The notes under the pieces are model-generated. The model saw only the letters and a list, made by a program, of their open reading frames with translations, ran no database searches and was not told the origin of the DNA. 60,685 nucleotides of DNA from Flavonifractor sp963557075 (lineage in GTDB: Bacteria > Bacillota > Clostridia > Oscillospirales > Oscillospiraceae). A program made the position numbers and the translations under genes. Below are positions 44,201-50,430 of this stretch, piece by piece. Positions within the stretch are counted from its first letter, which is position 1. Every line of letters begins with the position of its first letter. The stretch covers positions 1 to 60,685 of the forward strand of contig CAUWDA010000010.1 in the NCBI GenBank assembly GCA_963557075.1, read 5' to 3'.

Positions 44201-44895
44201 ATGAAGCACAACGGGAGTACATTACAGTAAAGGATACCGGCAATTATGAAGCGCTTCGGCAGTGGCTTGTGAAGAAAGGCGCGGTCAAGAAAAACGAGCT
44301 GCCGATCATCGTAGGCAGTTTGATCATGCCGGAGGAGTTGGTGCAGCTTCCCTTTACGGATGTAAGCGAGGCTGACTGGTTCTACGATGCAGTGGTATAT
44401 GCCTACACCAACGAACTCTTCAACGGGACCAGTGCCACGACCTTCAGTCCCAATGCGCCTATGAATCGCGCGATGTTGGTCACAGTGCTCTGGCGTGTGG
44501 AAGGATCTCCCGTAACGACCGGGATTTCGCCCTTCAAAGACGTAGTGACCGGAACCTGGTACAGCGATGCGGTCCGGTGGGCCAACAGTGCGGGTATCGT
44601 CACTGGTGTCAGTCATACAACATTCGATCCAGAGGGGCTCGTGACCCGTGAGCAGCTTGCTACCATCCTGTATCGCTATGCCAAGATCAAGGGATGGGAT
44701 ATCAGCGGGGCATCTGCACTGACTGCATTCAAAGACGGCAGCCAGACTTCGGAGTGGGCTGGACGCGCGATGGAATGGGCCTGTGCAGACGGGCTGATCC
44801 TTGGTACGAACGACGGAAAGCTGAACCCGAAGGGACAGGCGACCCGTGCCCAGGTAGCAACAGTTCTGATGCGGCTTTTAGAGAGCCGTAGTTAA
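35260..44895 (+). CDS. Giant SLH protein with toroid and DUF4430-like modules (candidate B12 capture protein)
   Basis: 3,211 codons. Signal peptide with a duplicated n-region (cleavage near AYA, about 42). Helical FIVAR-like repeats (about 260-450). A DUF4430-like module (about 1098-1240; GWMGTLNDWF, DGDEIHIMFSLN) is followed by a cadherin-like sandwich. An alpha/alpha-toroid follows (about 1590-1905; NGEWAVLAQARA, GTIWALIALDS, STGGYGNSEASAQVIVAL, MSTEQAAYALVAY). Then InlB-type repeats, Cys-rich repeats (about 2000-2280, CxxCG), a second DUF4430-like module (about 2615-2760, GWMGTLNDWF again) and three SLH repeats (3030-3211). Toroid plus DUF4430 is the domain pair of intrinsic factor/transcobalamin. 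No ribosome site precedes ATG 35260, so the start is uncertain. Confidence 0.87.
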   Translation: MNNLILRRILNNLILRRILSVILLFALTAAQLPLAYAVDEGLTISLNADGLEEGAYDALIDDEISFSYNDKSYTIDQTYRISVTFGTEISFLNATGESMMANRHFYLDGSVRKTGWPKNKTKTLDDLSGAVATEEMLKQAGFVEGSFESGCKSYYFFAFHYKEIRYGVLLQVKADSEGITEEDKVPLQQLVASVTGDNEANWHQTNDRYNGNDADTITDQKSGFWAELTAQNGPLAQAQAALDNPGSIQELSDAASALQAAINKLIPTTQVNATRLYEAVQAYQKLKESDYTAASWAEGELLYGKMVTLLDSLYDGSGNPTAANTSDKQSEVDALVDQIYNGHIADKYNWKYMVLVNQLNYNEYKATYDARRQEAENLLTQYDPQRLTETDYTRDTWSAYTAAYDLLKEDMEHRFAGGTLADYKMLSLFEKHLDGLIAARLKLASSGDVTCSFTYVNNMLSRYPNFRQGGTALYENPSMTLAAGSTTVSKALEQAGITYNRGSDGSLPAGLNNPSDMDPLLAVYLNGEWVGSAYVEDLAKTDIQIPNNAEVLVMRYALPAEKTEASTGETTSQWTTDTAGSTAVYSDSFAKIGIKLGQTAEVKVGDKVTVTGSVTSAAYGKQNADLGGAGLTLFVSEPGETDALSAPIKETTAVTGADGSLEYVFTRPGWYTVALFDLTEDVITATDIFWETTTGTYYSLRTGGYTRIYVAAAEDDAALLAQYKTEKAAEAETFFRQYHDYDFAAGYYVKTFAPLYETLKANLEGATTFPDLMDRYEVDYAALRDAASAALNHSALLEELRADLALIPSDLSAMDETYQVLVTKIQTTYTALNDHQKNLLTAHERERLAGISQLDAAQLRKLANVTVTFQKPGETEYPFATMDGTMSGTGGAALYSWPNLNWISHRQPNGIIPDPDWKDPRQYADSLPAKSGDYVYVRFFLNQTEEQYRLTWSADDEKTWNLFEPAAYGGVNGYCLATWQVPEDAPEGANYRIRLKMLSRTEYENFVLNGDTEGLAENKAAAIAALESAMRDYRKDGSLGVEQLTAIQNAMEGGKAAIEAAGSNTEVADARKAALSAMAIAAGGATDVGNEGYDSGKTVGRVHVTMENTTYAGGAFYGPNSIADGWYTLGENDSMMTVVLKVLASKGYTWTGTGGTTANGYDITYLASVSKDGETLAEKQGGTAAGWMGTLNDWFTNLGFHAFTYKNGKLEDGDEIHIMFSLNAGEDLGGTWNNNDTRLKVLDISHGTLAPRFSGDVTDYLLVIPDGYTAIQVKPTAVNKNFQTRIFLNSYDKDNARYKSGETLTVRSGDVLYVGVGEKGWPTMNTGNRGTRYTIRVKTLADAIASLPQDSEVTQGNYKVHGQTAEMLQALVTTGNYAGDTTKLKNLRARVSFFEEIDTVKNLIGALPSLADIQASPTTYKDAVDRANTAYTRLSQAQQAYLVSADVKKLADAVKAVGAGQGSTDLEAVHAFNDKVTAIGNSVTAASEETIREARTAYDNLTAEQKTLVAERYNTLCNAEAALAVVQKIDSIGEVTLDKADEIAAARAAYDAYAGKFSTQNMVSNLDVLEAAEAALKILQGGGQDTSGYKTALTDVLARLKQDVPNPIVGSTNGEWAVLAQARADKLSENANLNYRSNLKDYVARCNGVLDTSENGTLHTEYARVVLALTSLGVDATRFEASNQKTYDLVKPLLDRSNGKYAYQVSEQGNNGTIWALIALDSNNYYRDEEGNKARAAWIDLLIDKQQTDGNWPIYNPDQVAGSGSELGGVDVCAMAVQALAPYYRDESKFTSLGAKHSHAALTESVNRAVKFMSGNQNSTGGYGNSEASAQVIVALAALGRDAGSDKDFTKSGISVLADLLRYKTSNGGFSHDVGQINNQMSTEQAAYALVAYDRYKNNKNSLYNMSDAFAGKPVSTHTITATAGTGGHIDPSGTITVQHGADQSFTITPENGYQIKDILVDGISEWAGRVFTAPGMEQPQTQLPAAPGKDETQETCADGIHVGENIVFGRRAATCTDSGYSGDVICGACGEVLEQGAEIGLAAHQYGSVWQSDETGHWQVCQVCGAHGSVESHLFEQAEKPAEQPREETELEETSPGEEIVDGAVGTDELPATDGSVPPEPTETMDTAGQPSENSSDAGTELVSLVGISPEFLLGVGAAPAQAAIPETHTEEQVCQVCGYHPTAEITPVCSHHGGRATCTALAVCEDCGQHYGDHAEHSFTELAYSSEMHWNVCAACGLEDISSLASHNWVLDQDTSTEAARTYVCADCGAERTETTFAAPATNTMVTSADSRAYPYIIKNITADHTIAVTFEKVSPVIRQEVTTSGNTQTAVIDQNAVTEAVTAAAASGADVITIIPTSIDEQIPSVSVELPAGAAQTIAEAKTGVVIQTTRGTVALPATVLSSIASEAGNDEKLTIHVEKRDSRDLAALVPNGTNLSGSAAIEVTVKAGDRELTSFGGHALTVTIPVDDSFIPGKTYDVLVVSGNGSHERLSGTCVRSGSGWSVRVSASNPGIFVVLAETVKQFTITATAGYGGEIDPSGYVMADAGKDKTFYITPAKGQKIESISVDGYRVDLERLHIYPDGSTAYTFRNVSEDHSIRATFKRGVEIPDFGPVVGEVYISIENTTYRNGDFTGTLVSGWYDLCARDTMMTSVLKALALDGYSWWGTGSGDSGGYGITYLAGIYVDENENGRRDNSEPSLAEFDGSRGAGWMGTLNDWFVNEGFQSFRAGGRGDYELASGDYLNIVFTQNLGEDVGSIWGNSDTSLDDLDISGGTLIPRFDGDTLEYTLSIAGSSARVTVTPSAVNKNYQVRTFLNYYNRDSARYKRTESITVKPGDVIYIGVGDPSWPSMNKQSSDAIRYEGTKYTITVTNGSSVEEVIKMLKALPEITYKNHKSQAAKVEAARSAYEALTTKAKKEIDRSLLNRLEAAEEKVKFYEEIDAVKDRLNKLPAVNENQTPSNRLIRQVKDAAAAYLKLDEAQREYITVKDTGNYEALRQWLVKKGAVKKNELPIIVGSLIMPEELVQLPFTDVSEADWFYDAVVYAYTNELFNGTSATTFSPNAPMNRAMLVTVLWRVEGSPVTTGISPFKDVVTGTWYSDAVRWANSAGIVTGVSHTTFDPEGLVTREQLATILYRYAKIKGWDISGASALTAFKDGSQTSEWAGRAMEWACADGLILGTNDGKLNPKGQATRAQVATVLMRLLESRS
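35261..35314 (+). repeat. 27-bp perfect tandem duplication at the signal-peptide start
   Basis: 35261-35287 and 35288-35314 are identical, so the protein begins with two copies of a nine-residue unit (NNLILRRIL). An in-frame TTG in the second copy could also serve as start. Confidence 0.95.
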
Positions 44896-45010
44896 AATCA
44901 GTTGTTCAAAATTTTGACAGATGTAAGAGCGTGAAATTCGCCGCAGGCTTACCCCTCCCGTGACAGCCGGGAAAAGTCACATGGACGTATCGGATGGGTG
45001 CGGACAGCGT

Positions 45011-45046
45011 AGACCGGGTCCATCCATAGGGTGGACCCGGTCTTTA
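45011..45046 (+). terminator. Terminator after the 3,211-codon SLH gene
   Basis: 12-bp stem AGACCGGGTCCA / TGGACCCGGTCT (45011-45022 with 45032-45043), with a short T-run TTTAT. Upstream, 44925-45000 is structured: GTGAAATTC, and CCCGTGACAGCCGGG followed by AAAAGTCAC. Confidence 0.65.
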
Positions 45047-45077
45047 TCTGTTAAGAGAAGGAGGCCCGATCAGAAAA

Positions 45078-45536
45078 GTGAGAGCGGAAGAAGTTCATAG
45101 GCTGAAATGCGCACTGGAAGCGGATGCGAGAACGGCCGCTGGGAGTCCGGAGAGCAACACTTGGCTGGAGCCGGAGCAGTGGAAACGCTATATGGGGAAA
45201 GGGATCCACATGACCCTGTATTCCTCTTTTTCGGATGAAGAACTGCTCACCATACTCAAGGCGGCAGCGGAACATCTGGGGCGGAACCCCAACAAAAAGG
45301 ATGTATTCTGCGTCTATCGCGTTTTTCTGATTCGTCGATTTGGAAATTGGCCTCGGGCACTGGCTGCTGCCGGACTCAAACGTCCGCGTGAGCAGCGCAG
45401 AGAAGAAAACCGGCAGAAGAACGAGGACGCGCTGAGACAGCAAGAAATCAAAAGACCAAAGGCGCCGAGGAGGAAGCGACCAGACGGCGGACAGACGAGG
45501 TCAACAGAGGAAACACAAAATATGATGCGGCTGTAA
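45078..45536 (+). CDS. Second homing-endonuclease-associated-repeat protein
   Basis: 152 residues from GTG 45078 (AAGGAGG about 14 nt upstream), or 108 residues from ATG 45210, which has AAAGGGA 6 nt upstream. The core SDEELLTILKAAAEHLG, then RFGNWPRALAAAGL, aligns closely with the 127-residue protein at 32785 (shared SDE-LL, RFG-W and AAAGL). The C-terminus is strongly basic (KRPKAPRRKRPDGG), compatible with DNA or RNA binding. It precedes the toroid-SLH gene by 12 bp, as its paralogue precedes the first surface gene. The function is unknown. Confidence 0.72.
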   Translation: MRAEEVHRLKCALEADARTAAGSPESNTWLEPEQWKRYMGKGIHMTLYSSFSDEELLTILKAAAEHLGRNPNKKDVFCVYRVFLIRRFGNWPRALAAAGLKRPREQRREENRQKNEDALRQQEIKRPKAPRRKRPDGGQTRSTEETQNMMRL

Positions 45537-45548
45537 AGGAGGTACAGA

Positions 45549-47216
45549 ATGAAAAAACGTTTGAAGCGGCGTGCGGCGGCATTATTGACGCTGATTCTGG
45601 CCATTGGACTGTCTTTGCAGGTTCAGGCCGCAGCAGCGGACAGAACCCTGCCGGCGGTGATCCAAGACACGGCAGAATACGTCTATACCACGGTGCGCGA
45701 TCCGCAGGTGGGCTCCATTGGCGGCGAATGGGCTGTACTTGGTCTGGCGCGGAGCGGCTACGATGTGCCGGAAACCTACTATCAAAACTACTATGCCACG
45801 GTGGAGAAGTATGTGAAGGCGTGCGGCGGCGAACTCCACGACAAAAAATATACCGAATACAGCCGCGTCATTGTGGCACTGAGTTCCATAGGAAAAGATG
45901 CTCGGGATGTTGCAGGCTACGATTTAACAACGGCACTTGGCGACTATGACAAGACCATCTGGCAGGGGCTCAATGGTCCGATCTGGGCCCTGATCGCACT
46001 GGACAGTGCAAGTTACCCTATGCCGCAGAATCCAACGGCGAAGACCCAGGCCACCCGGCAGATGTACATAGACCGCATCCTGGAGTGCCAGCTCCCGGAC
46101 GGCGGCTGGAGTTTGTTTGGTGGGACAGAGGCAGCCACCTCCGGTGACGGTGTATCCGATCCGGATATTACCGGAATGGCTTTGCAGGCATTGGCCAAAT
46201 ACCAGGACCAGCCGGCTGTGGCAAAAGCCACGCAGGAGGCGCTGACCTGTATGTCCAAAAAGCAGGATAGTACAGGAGGATTTTCCTCCTGGGGTACCGC
46301 CAATTCTGAGAGCGTTGTGCAGATGATCGTAGCACTGTGTGAATTGAATATCTCCCTGAATGATCCCCGGTTTGTCAAGGATGGAAATACGATGCTGGAT
46401 AACCTGATGACCTTCTACCTGCCTGGAAAGGGGTTCCTGCATACGGTGAATGGCAGCGGCAGCAACCAGATGGCGACTGAGCAGGCGTTCTATGGCATAG
46501 TAGCGGCTCAGCGGGCAGCAGAAGGGCGCAGCAGTCTCTACCGTATGTCCGATGCACTCTCCATTTCAGATGCCGTGACGACAGAAACGCCCGCGGGGCA
46601 AGGGCTGGCGGGGAAGGATCCCTCTGTGACCACCCGGCCCATCGTTTCCCCTGGAAAGACATTTCCGGACATTGCCTTCTGCAATCAGATCACCGCGATT
46701 GAGTCTTTGGCTGCGCGGGATATTATCAATGGAAAGGCCGGCGGGAATTTTGATCCGGAGGGCAGCATGACCCGGGCAGAGTTTGCCGCCATTGTCGTGC
46801 GGGCGCTGGGTCTCACGCCAGGAGCAAACAATAACTTTTCCGATGTGCCCCCAGATGCATGGTACGCACCTTATGTGGGGACTGCGCATTCCTATGGAAT
46901 AATTAACGGAGTTGGAGACGGACGCTTCCATCCCGGGGGTACGATCACCCGCCAGGAGGCGGCGGTGATGGTGTCCCGTGCTGCGAAACTATGCGGTCTG
47001 GACCCAGAACTGGATAACGCCGCAACCAGAAATATGCTGGCACAGTTCCCTGATTATATGAGGACTGGTGAGTGGGCCCGAACCCCTCTGGCATTTTGTT
47101 ACAAGGAGAACATTCTGGATCAATCCGAGTTGAATATCAGACCCCTGGAAGCGGTGACCCGGGCTGAAGTGGCCCAGATGCTTTTTAACCTTTTGAGCAG
47201 CGCCAAACTACTTTAA
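45549..47216 (+). CDS. Toroid-domain surface protein with SLH anchor (candidate B12-binding alpha domain)
   Basis: 555 residues, start after AAAGGAGGT. The signal peptide (1-28) ends VQAAA. The alpha/alpha-toroid (about 32-345) is clearly paralogous to that in the 3,211-codon protein: VGSIGGEWAVLGLARSG, YTEYSRVIVALSSIGKDA, NGPIWALIALDS, STGGF, NQMATEQAFYGIVA, SSLYRMSDAL. This fold is shared by prenyltransferases, terpene cyclases and the alpha domain of transcobalamin; no DxDD or prenyltransferase zinc motif is seen. Three SLH repeats follow (about 365-553), the last degenerate. No DUF4430 module is present in this protein; one occurs two genes downstream. Confidence 0.85.
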   Translation: MKKRLKRRAAALLTLILAIGLSLQVQAAAADRTLPAVIQDTAEYVYTTVRDPQVGSIGGEWAVLGLARSGYDVPETYYQNYYATVEKYVKACGGELHDKKYTEYSRVIVALSSIGKDARDVAGYDLTTALGDYDKTIWQGLNGPIWALIALDSASYPMPQNPTAKTQATRQMYIDRILECQLPDGGWSLFGGTEAATSGDGVSDPDITGMALQALAKYQDQPAVAKATQEALTCMSKKQDSTGGFSSWGTANSESVVQMIVALCELNISLNDPRFVKDGNTMLDNLMTFYLPGKGFLHTVNGSGSNQMATEQAFYGIVAAQRAAEGRSSLYRMSDALSISDAVTTETPAGQGLAGKDPSVTTRPIVSPGKTFPDIAFCNQITAIESLAARDIINGKAGGNFDPEGSMTRAEFAAIVVRALGLTPGANNNFSDVPPDAWYAPYVGTAHSYGIINGVGDGRFHPGGTITRQEAAVMVSRAAKLCGLDPELDNAATRNMLAQFPDYMRTGEWARTPLAFCYKENILDQSELNIRPLEAVTRAEVAQMLFNLLSSAKLL

Positions 47217-47237
47217 GTGGAAAGGAGAAAGAACAAT

Positions 47238-47549
47238 ATGATGAACGCAGCTTGGTTTCGGGAGCCGGATCATGTAGCTTACTGCAAGGAGGAGGATATT
47301 CTTCCCAGGCTTGCCCGCGAGTTGGGGATCAGCGACCTGGCACAGCGCGTGGAGGCATTTCGGAAGGCGCCCTCTGCAGAGGGACAAAACATGAAAGGGC
47401 GCAAGCGCACGACCATCAAACTGATGATTCCAAACCTGACATTTTCCGAGCCCATTGACATGGGCGAGAATGTGTGGATCTACATGGGGGATCTCTGCCC
47501 CGCCTACTGCCTATATACGCCTTGGGAAACTGAGGAAGAAACAAAATGA
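47238..47549 (+). CDS. Uncharacterised small protein
   Basis: 103 residues with no signal peptide or membrane segment, so probably cytoplasmic. No recognised family. The C-terminal half (TIKLMIPNLTFSEPIDMGEN, then VWIYMGDLCPAYCLY) is beta-rich and contains two Cys. AAAGGAGA lies 9 nt before ATG 47238, preferred over the upstream GTG at 47217. It overlaps the DUF4430 gene start by 4 bp (ATGA), so it is part of the B12 locus transcript. Confidence 0.7.
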   Translation: MMNAAWFREPDHVAYCKEEDILPRLARELGISDLAQRVEAFRKAPSAEGQNMKGRKRTTIKLMIPNLTFSEPIDMGENVWIYMGDLCPAYCLYTPWETEEETK

Positions 47550-48478
47550 AATTGACAAAGGGCAAGGTGATCGCCGTACTGGCCATCGTGGTGGCGCTGG
47601 CCGCAGCCTTTTGGTACGGCGGCAACGCACCTGGACTCCAGGGATGGACAGTCGGGCCGCAGGACAGCAGCAGCCTGGCGATGGAAAGCGTGCAGCCAAG
47701 CGCAGTCCCGGGCACGACAGGCGAAGAAGTTAACCAACCGGAACCAGGCGAAGCCGCTGATCCTGTGGAAGCGCCTGAGCCCACAGAAACGCCAGCTCCC
47801 GAGACACCGACGCCTTCTCCGAACGGAATGGCCGCCCGGCCTGGCGGGCTGGAAGGCGGTATGACGGCAGGGGAGAAAATCGCTGCTGCAGAAACAATTG
47901 CAGGCGTCTCCTCCCCTGGGGTGGTAAATGGGGATAAAGAGTACTCGGAAGCCAACGGCATGGTGATCGATCCGGAGACAGGGAAAGACAAGTATCTGAC
48001 GGACCCGGTACCGGAGGGAAAGCCGCTGCCGGTGGAGCCGCAGGATGTGGAGTTCTCCGATGTGACCCATACCTGTACGCTTTCGGTCCGCTGTGATACG
48101 ATTTTGGACAACATGGACTGGCTGGACCCGGAAAAGACAGAGCTGGTGCCGGAGGATGGAGTCATATTTCCAGCGACTGCCGTGACCTTCTATGAGGGGG
48201 AGAGCGTGTTCAACGTACTTCAGCGGGAGATGCGGAAAGCCGGCGTCCACATGGAGTTTTCAGATACCCCGATGTATAACTCAGCTTATATTGAGGGGAT
48301 CAACAACCTCTATGAATTTGACTGCGGAGAGCTGTCCGGCTGGATGTACAAAGTCAACGACTGGTTCCCGAACTATGGATGCTCCCGGTATCAACTCAGG
48401 GAAGGCGATGTCATTGAGTGGGTCTATACCTGCAACTTAGGCGTGGATGTAGGAGGCTTTTACTCCACTGGCAGCTGA
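47546..48478 (+). CDS. Membrane-tethered DUF4430 protein (candidate B12-binding beta domain)
   Basis: 310 residues: an N-terminal membrane helix without cleavage site (about 7-26), a Pro/Glu/Thr-rich spacer (about 40-95) that can cross the wall, a linker, and a C-terminal DUF4430 domain (about 205-305). The domain shows SVFNVLQREMRKAGV, SGWMYKVNDWFPNYG and LREGDVIEWVYTCNLG. DUF4430 corresponds to the C-terminal beta domain of transcobalamin/intrinsic factor. The two Cys near CTLSVRCD may form a disulfide. It overlaps the small gene upstream and precedes EcfT, so it may hand B12 to the transporter. B12 binding itself is inferred. Confidence 0.85.
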   Translation: MKLTKGKVIAVLAIVVALAAAFWYGGNAPGLQGWTVGPQDSSSLAMESVQPSAVPGTTGEEVNQPEPGEAADPVEAPEPTETPAPETPTPSPNGMAARPGGLEGGMTAGEKIAAAETIAGVSSPGVVNGDKEYSEANGMVIDPETGKDKYLTDPVPEGKPLPVEPQDVEFSDVTHTCTLSVRCDTILDNMDWLDPEKTELVPEDGVIFPATAVTFYEGESVFNVLQREMRKAGVHMEFSDTPMYNSAYIEGINNLYEFDCGELSGWMYKVNDWFPNYGCSRYQLREGDVIEWVYTCNLGVDVGGFYSTGS

Positions 48479-48490
48479 TGAAAGAAAACC

Positions 48491-48521
48491 TGCGGGGCGC
48501 GGCATCTCGCTGCGCCCCGCA
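48491..48521 (+). other. GC-rich hairpin between DUF4430 and EcfT genes
   Basis: Perfect 10-bp stem TGCGGGGCGC / GCGCCCCGCA (48491-48500 with 48512-48521), without a T-run. It sits 3 nt upstream of the EcfT ribosome site, so it may set relative expression or stabilise the transcript. Confidence 0.6.
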
Positions 48522-48538
48522 CTTGGAAGGGATGCCTT

Positions 48539-49459
48539 ATTCAATACAGAGATACATTTTCCAGCTATCATCCCATCGTGAATTTTTTGTATTTTGGACT
48601 GGTGATCGCGTTTACCATGTTCCTGATGCACCCGGTCTCTCTGGCCATCTCTCTGGTCTCCGCATTGGTCTACGCCGTATACCTGAATGGGCGTCGGGCT
48701 GTGCGTGCGAGTCTGCTCTATCTGCTGCCTATGATGGCAGTGGCTGCCTTGGTCAATCCGGCGTTCAACCACAAAGGGGCCACGATCCTGACCTATCTGC
48801 CCTCCGGGAATCCCTTGACTCTGGAGAGCATCCTGTACGGCGTTGCTGCGGCGGCCATGCTGGCCGCCGTCATCACCTGGTTTTCCTGCTATACGGCAGT
48901 CATGACCTCAGATAAGTTTGTATATCTCTTTGGCCGAATCATTCCGGCTCTTTCGCTGGTCCTGAGCATGGCCCTGCGCTTTGTGCCGAAATTCAAGGCG
49001 CAGTTTCAAACCGTATCAGAGGCACAGCGCTGTGTTGGACGGGACGTTTCCAACGGCGGGGTGATCCAGCGGCTTCGCAATGGGATCACCATCCTTTCCA
49101 TCATGGTGACCTGGAGCCTGGAAAATGCGATCGAAACGGCGGACAGTATGAAAAGCCGGGGCTATGGCCTGCCGGGACGGACGGCCTTTTCCATCTATCG
49201 GTTTGACAGCCGGGACCGAGCGGCGCTTGTATGGCTGCTCTACTGCGGATTTTTCCTGTTTTGCGGTGGGATGGCAAAGGGCTTTTACTGGCGCTATTAT
49301 CCTACGGCGAAGGGGGTGCCTCTGACGCCGCTGACCGTCAGCCTTCAACTTGTATATCTGGCGCTGTGTCTGACGCCGGTCATTCTGAACATGCGTGCGG
49401 ACTGGGCGTGGCACGTACTGCAAAAGGAAAGGGAGGTGCGGCTGTGTACCAGACCATGA
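48539..49459 (+). CDS. ecfT: ECF transporter transmembrane component EcfT
   Basis: The scaffold subunit that couples ECF ATPases to a vitamin-binding S component. Several membrane helices, and the ATPase-coupling motif MKSRGYG (A-R-G type) in the C-terminal half, are clear. The family N-terminus RDTFSSYHPIVNF is encoded upstream of the first standard start (GTG 48578), which lacks a ribosome site. GGAAGGGA at 48524-48531 is well spaced for an ATT codon at 48539, giving 306 residues. A frameshifted ATG at 48532 is the alternative. It overlaps the next gene by 16 bp and belongs to the B12 locus. Confidence 0.88.
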   Translation: MQYRDTFSSYHPIVNFLYFGLVIAFTMFLMHPVSLAISLVSALVYAVYLNGRRAVRASLLYLLPMMAVAALVNPAFNHKGATILTYLPSGNPLTLESILYGVAAAAMLAAVITWFSCYTAVMTSDKFVYLFGRIIPALSLVLSMALRFVPKFKAQFQTVSEAQRCVGRDVSNGGVIQRLRNGITILSIMVTWSLENAIETADSMKSRGYGLPGRTAFSIYRFDSRDRAALVWLLYCGFFLFCGGMAKGFYWRYYPTAKGVPLTPLTVSLQLVYLALCLTPVILNMRADWAWHVLQKEREVRLCTRP

Positions 49460-50430
49460 GCCTGCCGCTGTACTCTGGAAGTTTTGAAGAGTACCACAGC
49501 TGGGATGACCTGCGGGAAGAGCTGGCGACCTTGGGCTGCGACGGCCTGGAGGGTATCTGGAGCGGCGAGGAGTTTCCCGCGGATCTGCCGGAAGACCTGA
49601 TCCTGGGCTATCACCTCACCTTTTATCCGGACTGGCTGGACTTTTACCGGGATGACCATAAGGCTCTGAGACGGAAGTTCGGTTCTCTGGATGCTGCGGC
49701 CCGCTTTTACGGCGGCCTGGGGCCGGAGACCCTGCTGGCGCAGTATCAGGCGGACCTGCACCGTGCGGCGGCCCTACATGTGCGCTATGTGGTCTTTCAC
49801 GTATCTGACATTTCCATTGAGGAAGGGTATACGTATCGCTGGCTGCATACCAACCGTGAGGTCATTGATGCAGCGACAGAGGTGATTAACCACATACTTG
49901 GCCCGCAGGCGTGGCCTTTTGAATTTCTTGTGGAGAACCAGTGGTGGCCGGGCTTTACCTTTACGGAGCCGGAAGAGACCGCCCGCCTGCTGGAGGGAAT
50001 CCATTTTCCGAAAAAGGGGGTCCTTCTGGATACCGGGCACTTGATGAACACTAACACTGAACTAAAGAGTGAGGCAGAGGGGGCGGAGTATATCAGGCGG
50101 ATGCTGGAGCGGCACGGCAGCCTGGCGGCCTGGGTGCGCGGCGTTCATCTGCACCAGTCGCTGAGCGGCACTTATGTGAAAGCACACACAGGCTGGCTGC
50201 CGGACGGTCTGCCGGAGGACTATGCGGCGCGGTTCGGCGTGAGTTATCAGCACATCCTTCGGATCGACCGGCACCGGCCCTGGAGTGATCCCGCCATTTT
50301 GCCGGTTTTGGAACAGATCGCCCCGCGCTACCTGACCCATGAGCTGTCCTCACGGGGGCGGACAGAGCGGGCAAACGCCATATCCGCCCAAATGAGACTA
50401 CTGCGGCAAGGAGGAAAAATGTGTGTCTGA
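49444..50430 (+). CDS. TIM-barrel hydrolase of the AP-endonuclease-2 superfamily, CbiR-like
   Basis: 328 residues, GTG start 7 nt after GGGAGG, inside the EcfT 3' end. The xylose-isomerase-like barrel shows candidate metal ligands E164 (VENQWWPG), D196/H199 (LLDTGHL), H235/H237 (VHLHQSLSG) and E300 (THELSS). CbiR, a cobamide-remodelling enzyme described in Akkermansia that removes the lower-ligand nucleotide loop, belongs to this superfamily. A copy between EcfT and the ECF ATPases in a B12-riboswitch locus is a strong candidate. A generic sugar-phosphate isomerase is the alternative. It overlaps the ATPase gene start by 8 bp. Confidence 0.75.
   Translation: MYQTMSLPLYSGSFEEYHSWDDLREELATLGCDGLEGIWSGEEFPADLPEDLILGYHLTFYPDWLDFYRDDHKALRRKFGSLDAAARFYGGLGPETLLAQYQADLHRAAALHVRYVVFHVSDISIEEGYTYRWLHTNREVIDAATEVINHILGPQAWPFEFLVENQWWPGFTFTEPEETARLLEGIHFPKKGVLLDTGHLMNTNTELKSEAEGAEYIRRMLERHGSLAAWVRGVHLHQSLSGTYVKAHTGWLPDGLPEDYAARFGVSYQHILRIDRHRPWSDPAILPVLEQIAPRYLTHELSSRGRTERANAISAQMRLLRQGGKMCV

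Noticed and set aside
41977..44616. 879-codon minus-strand frame
   Set aside because: Antisense to the SLH/DUF4430 part of the giant gene; composition typical of a reverse-frame shadow.
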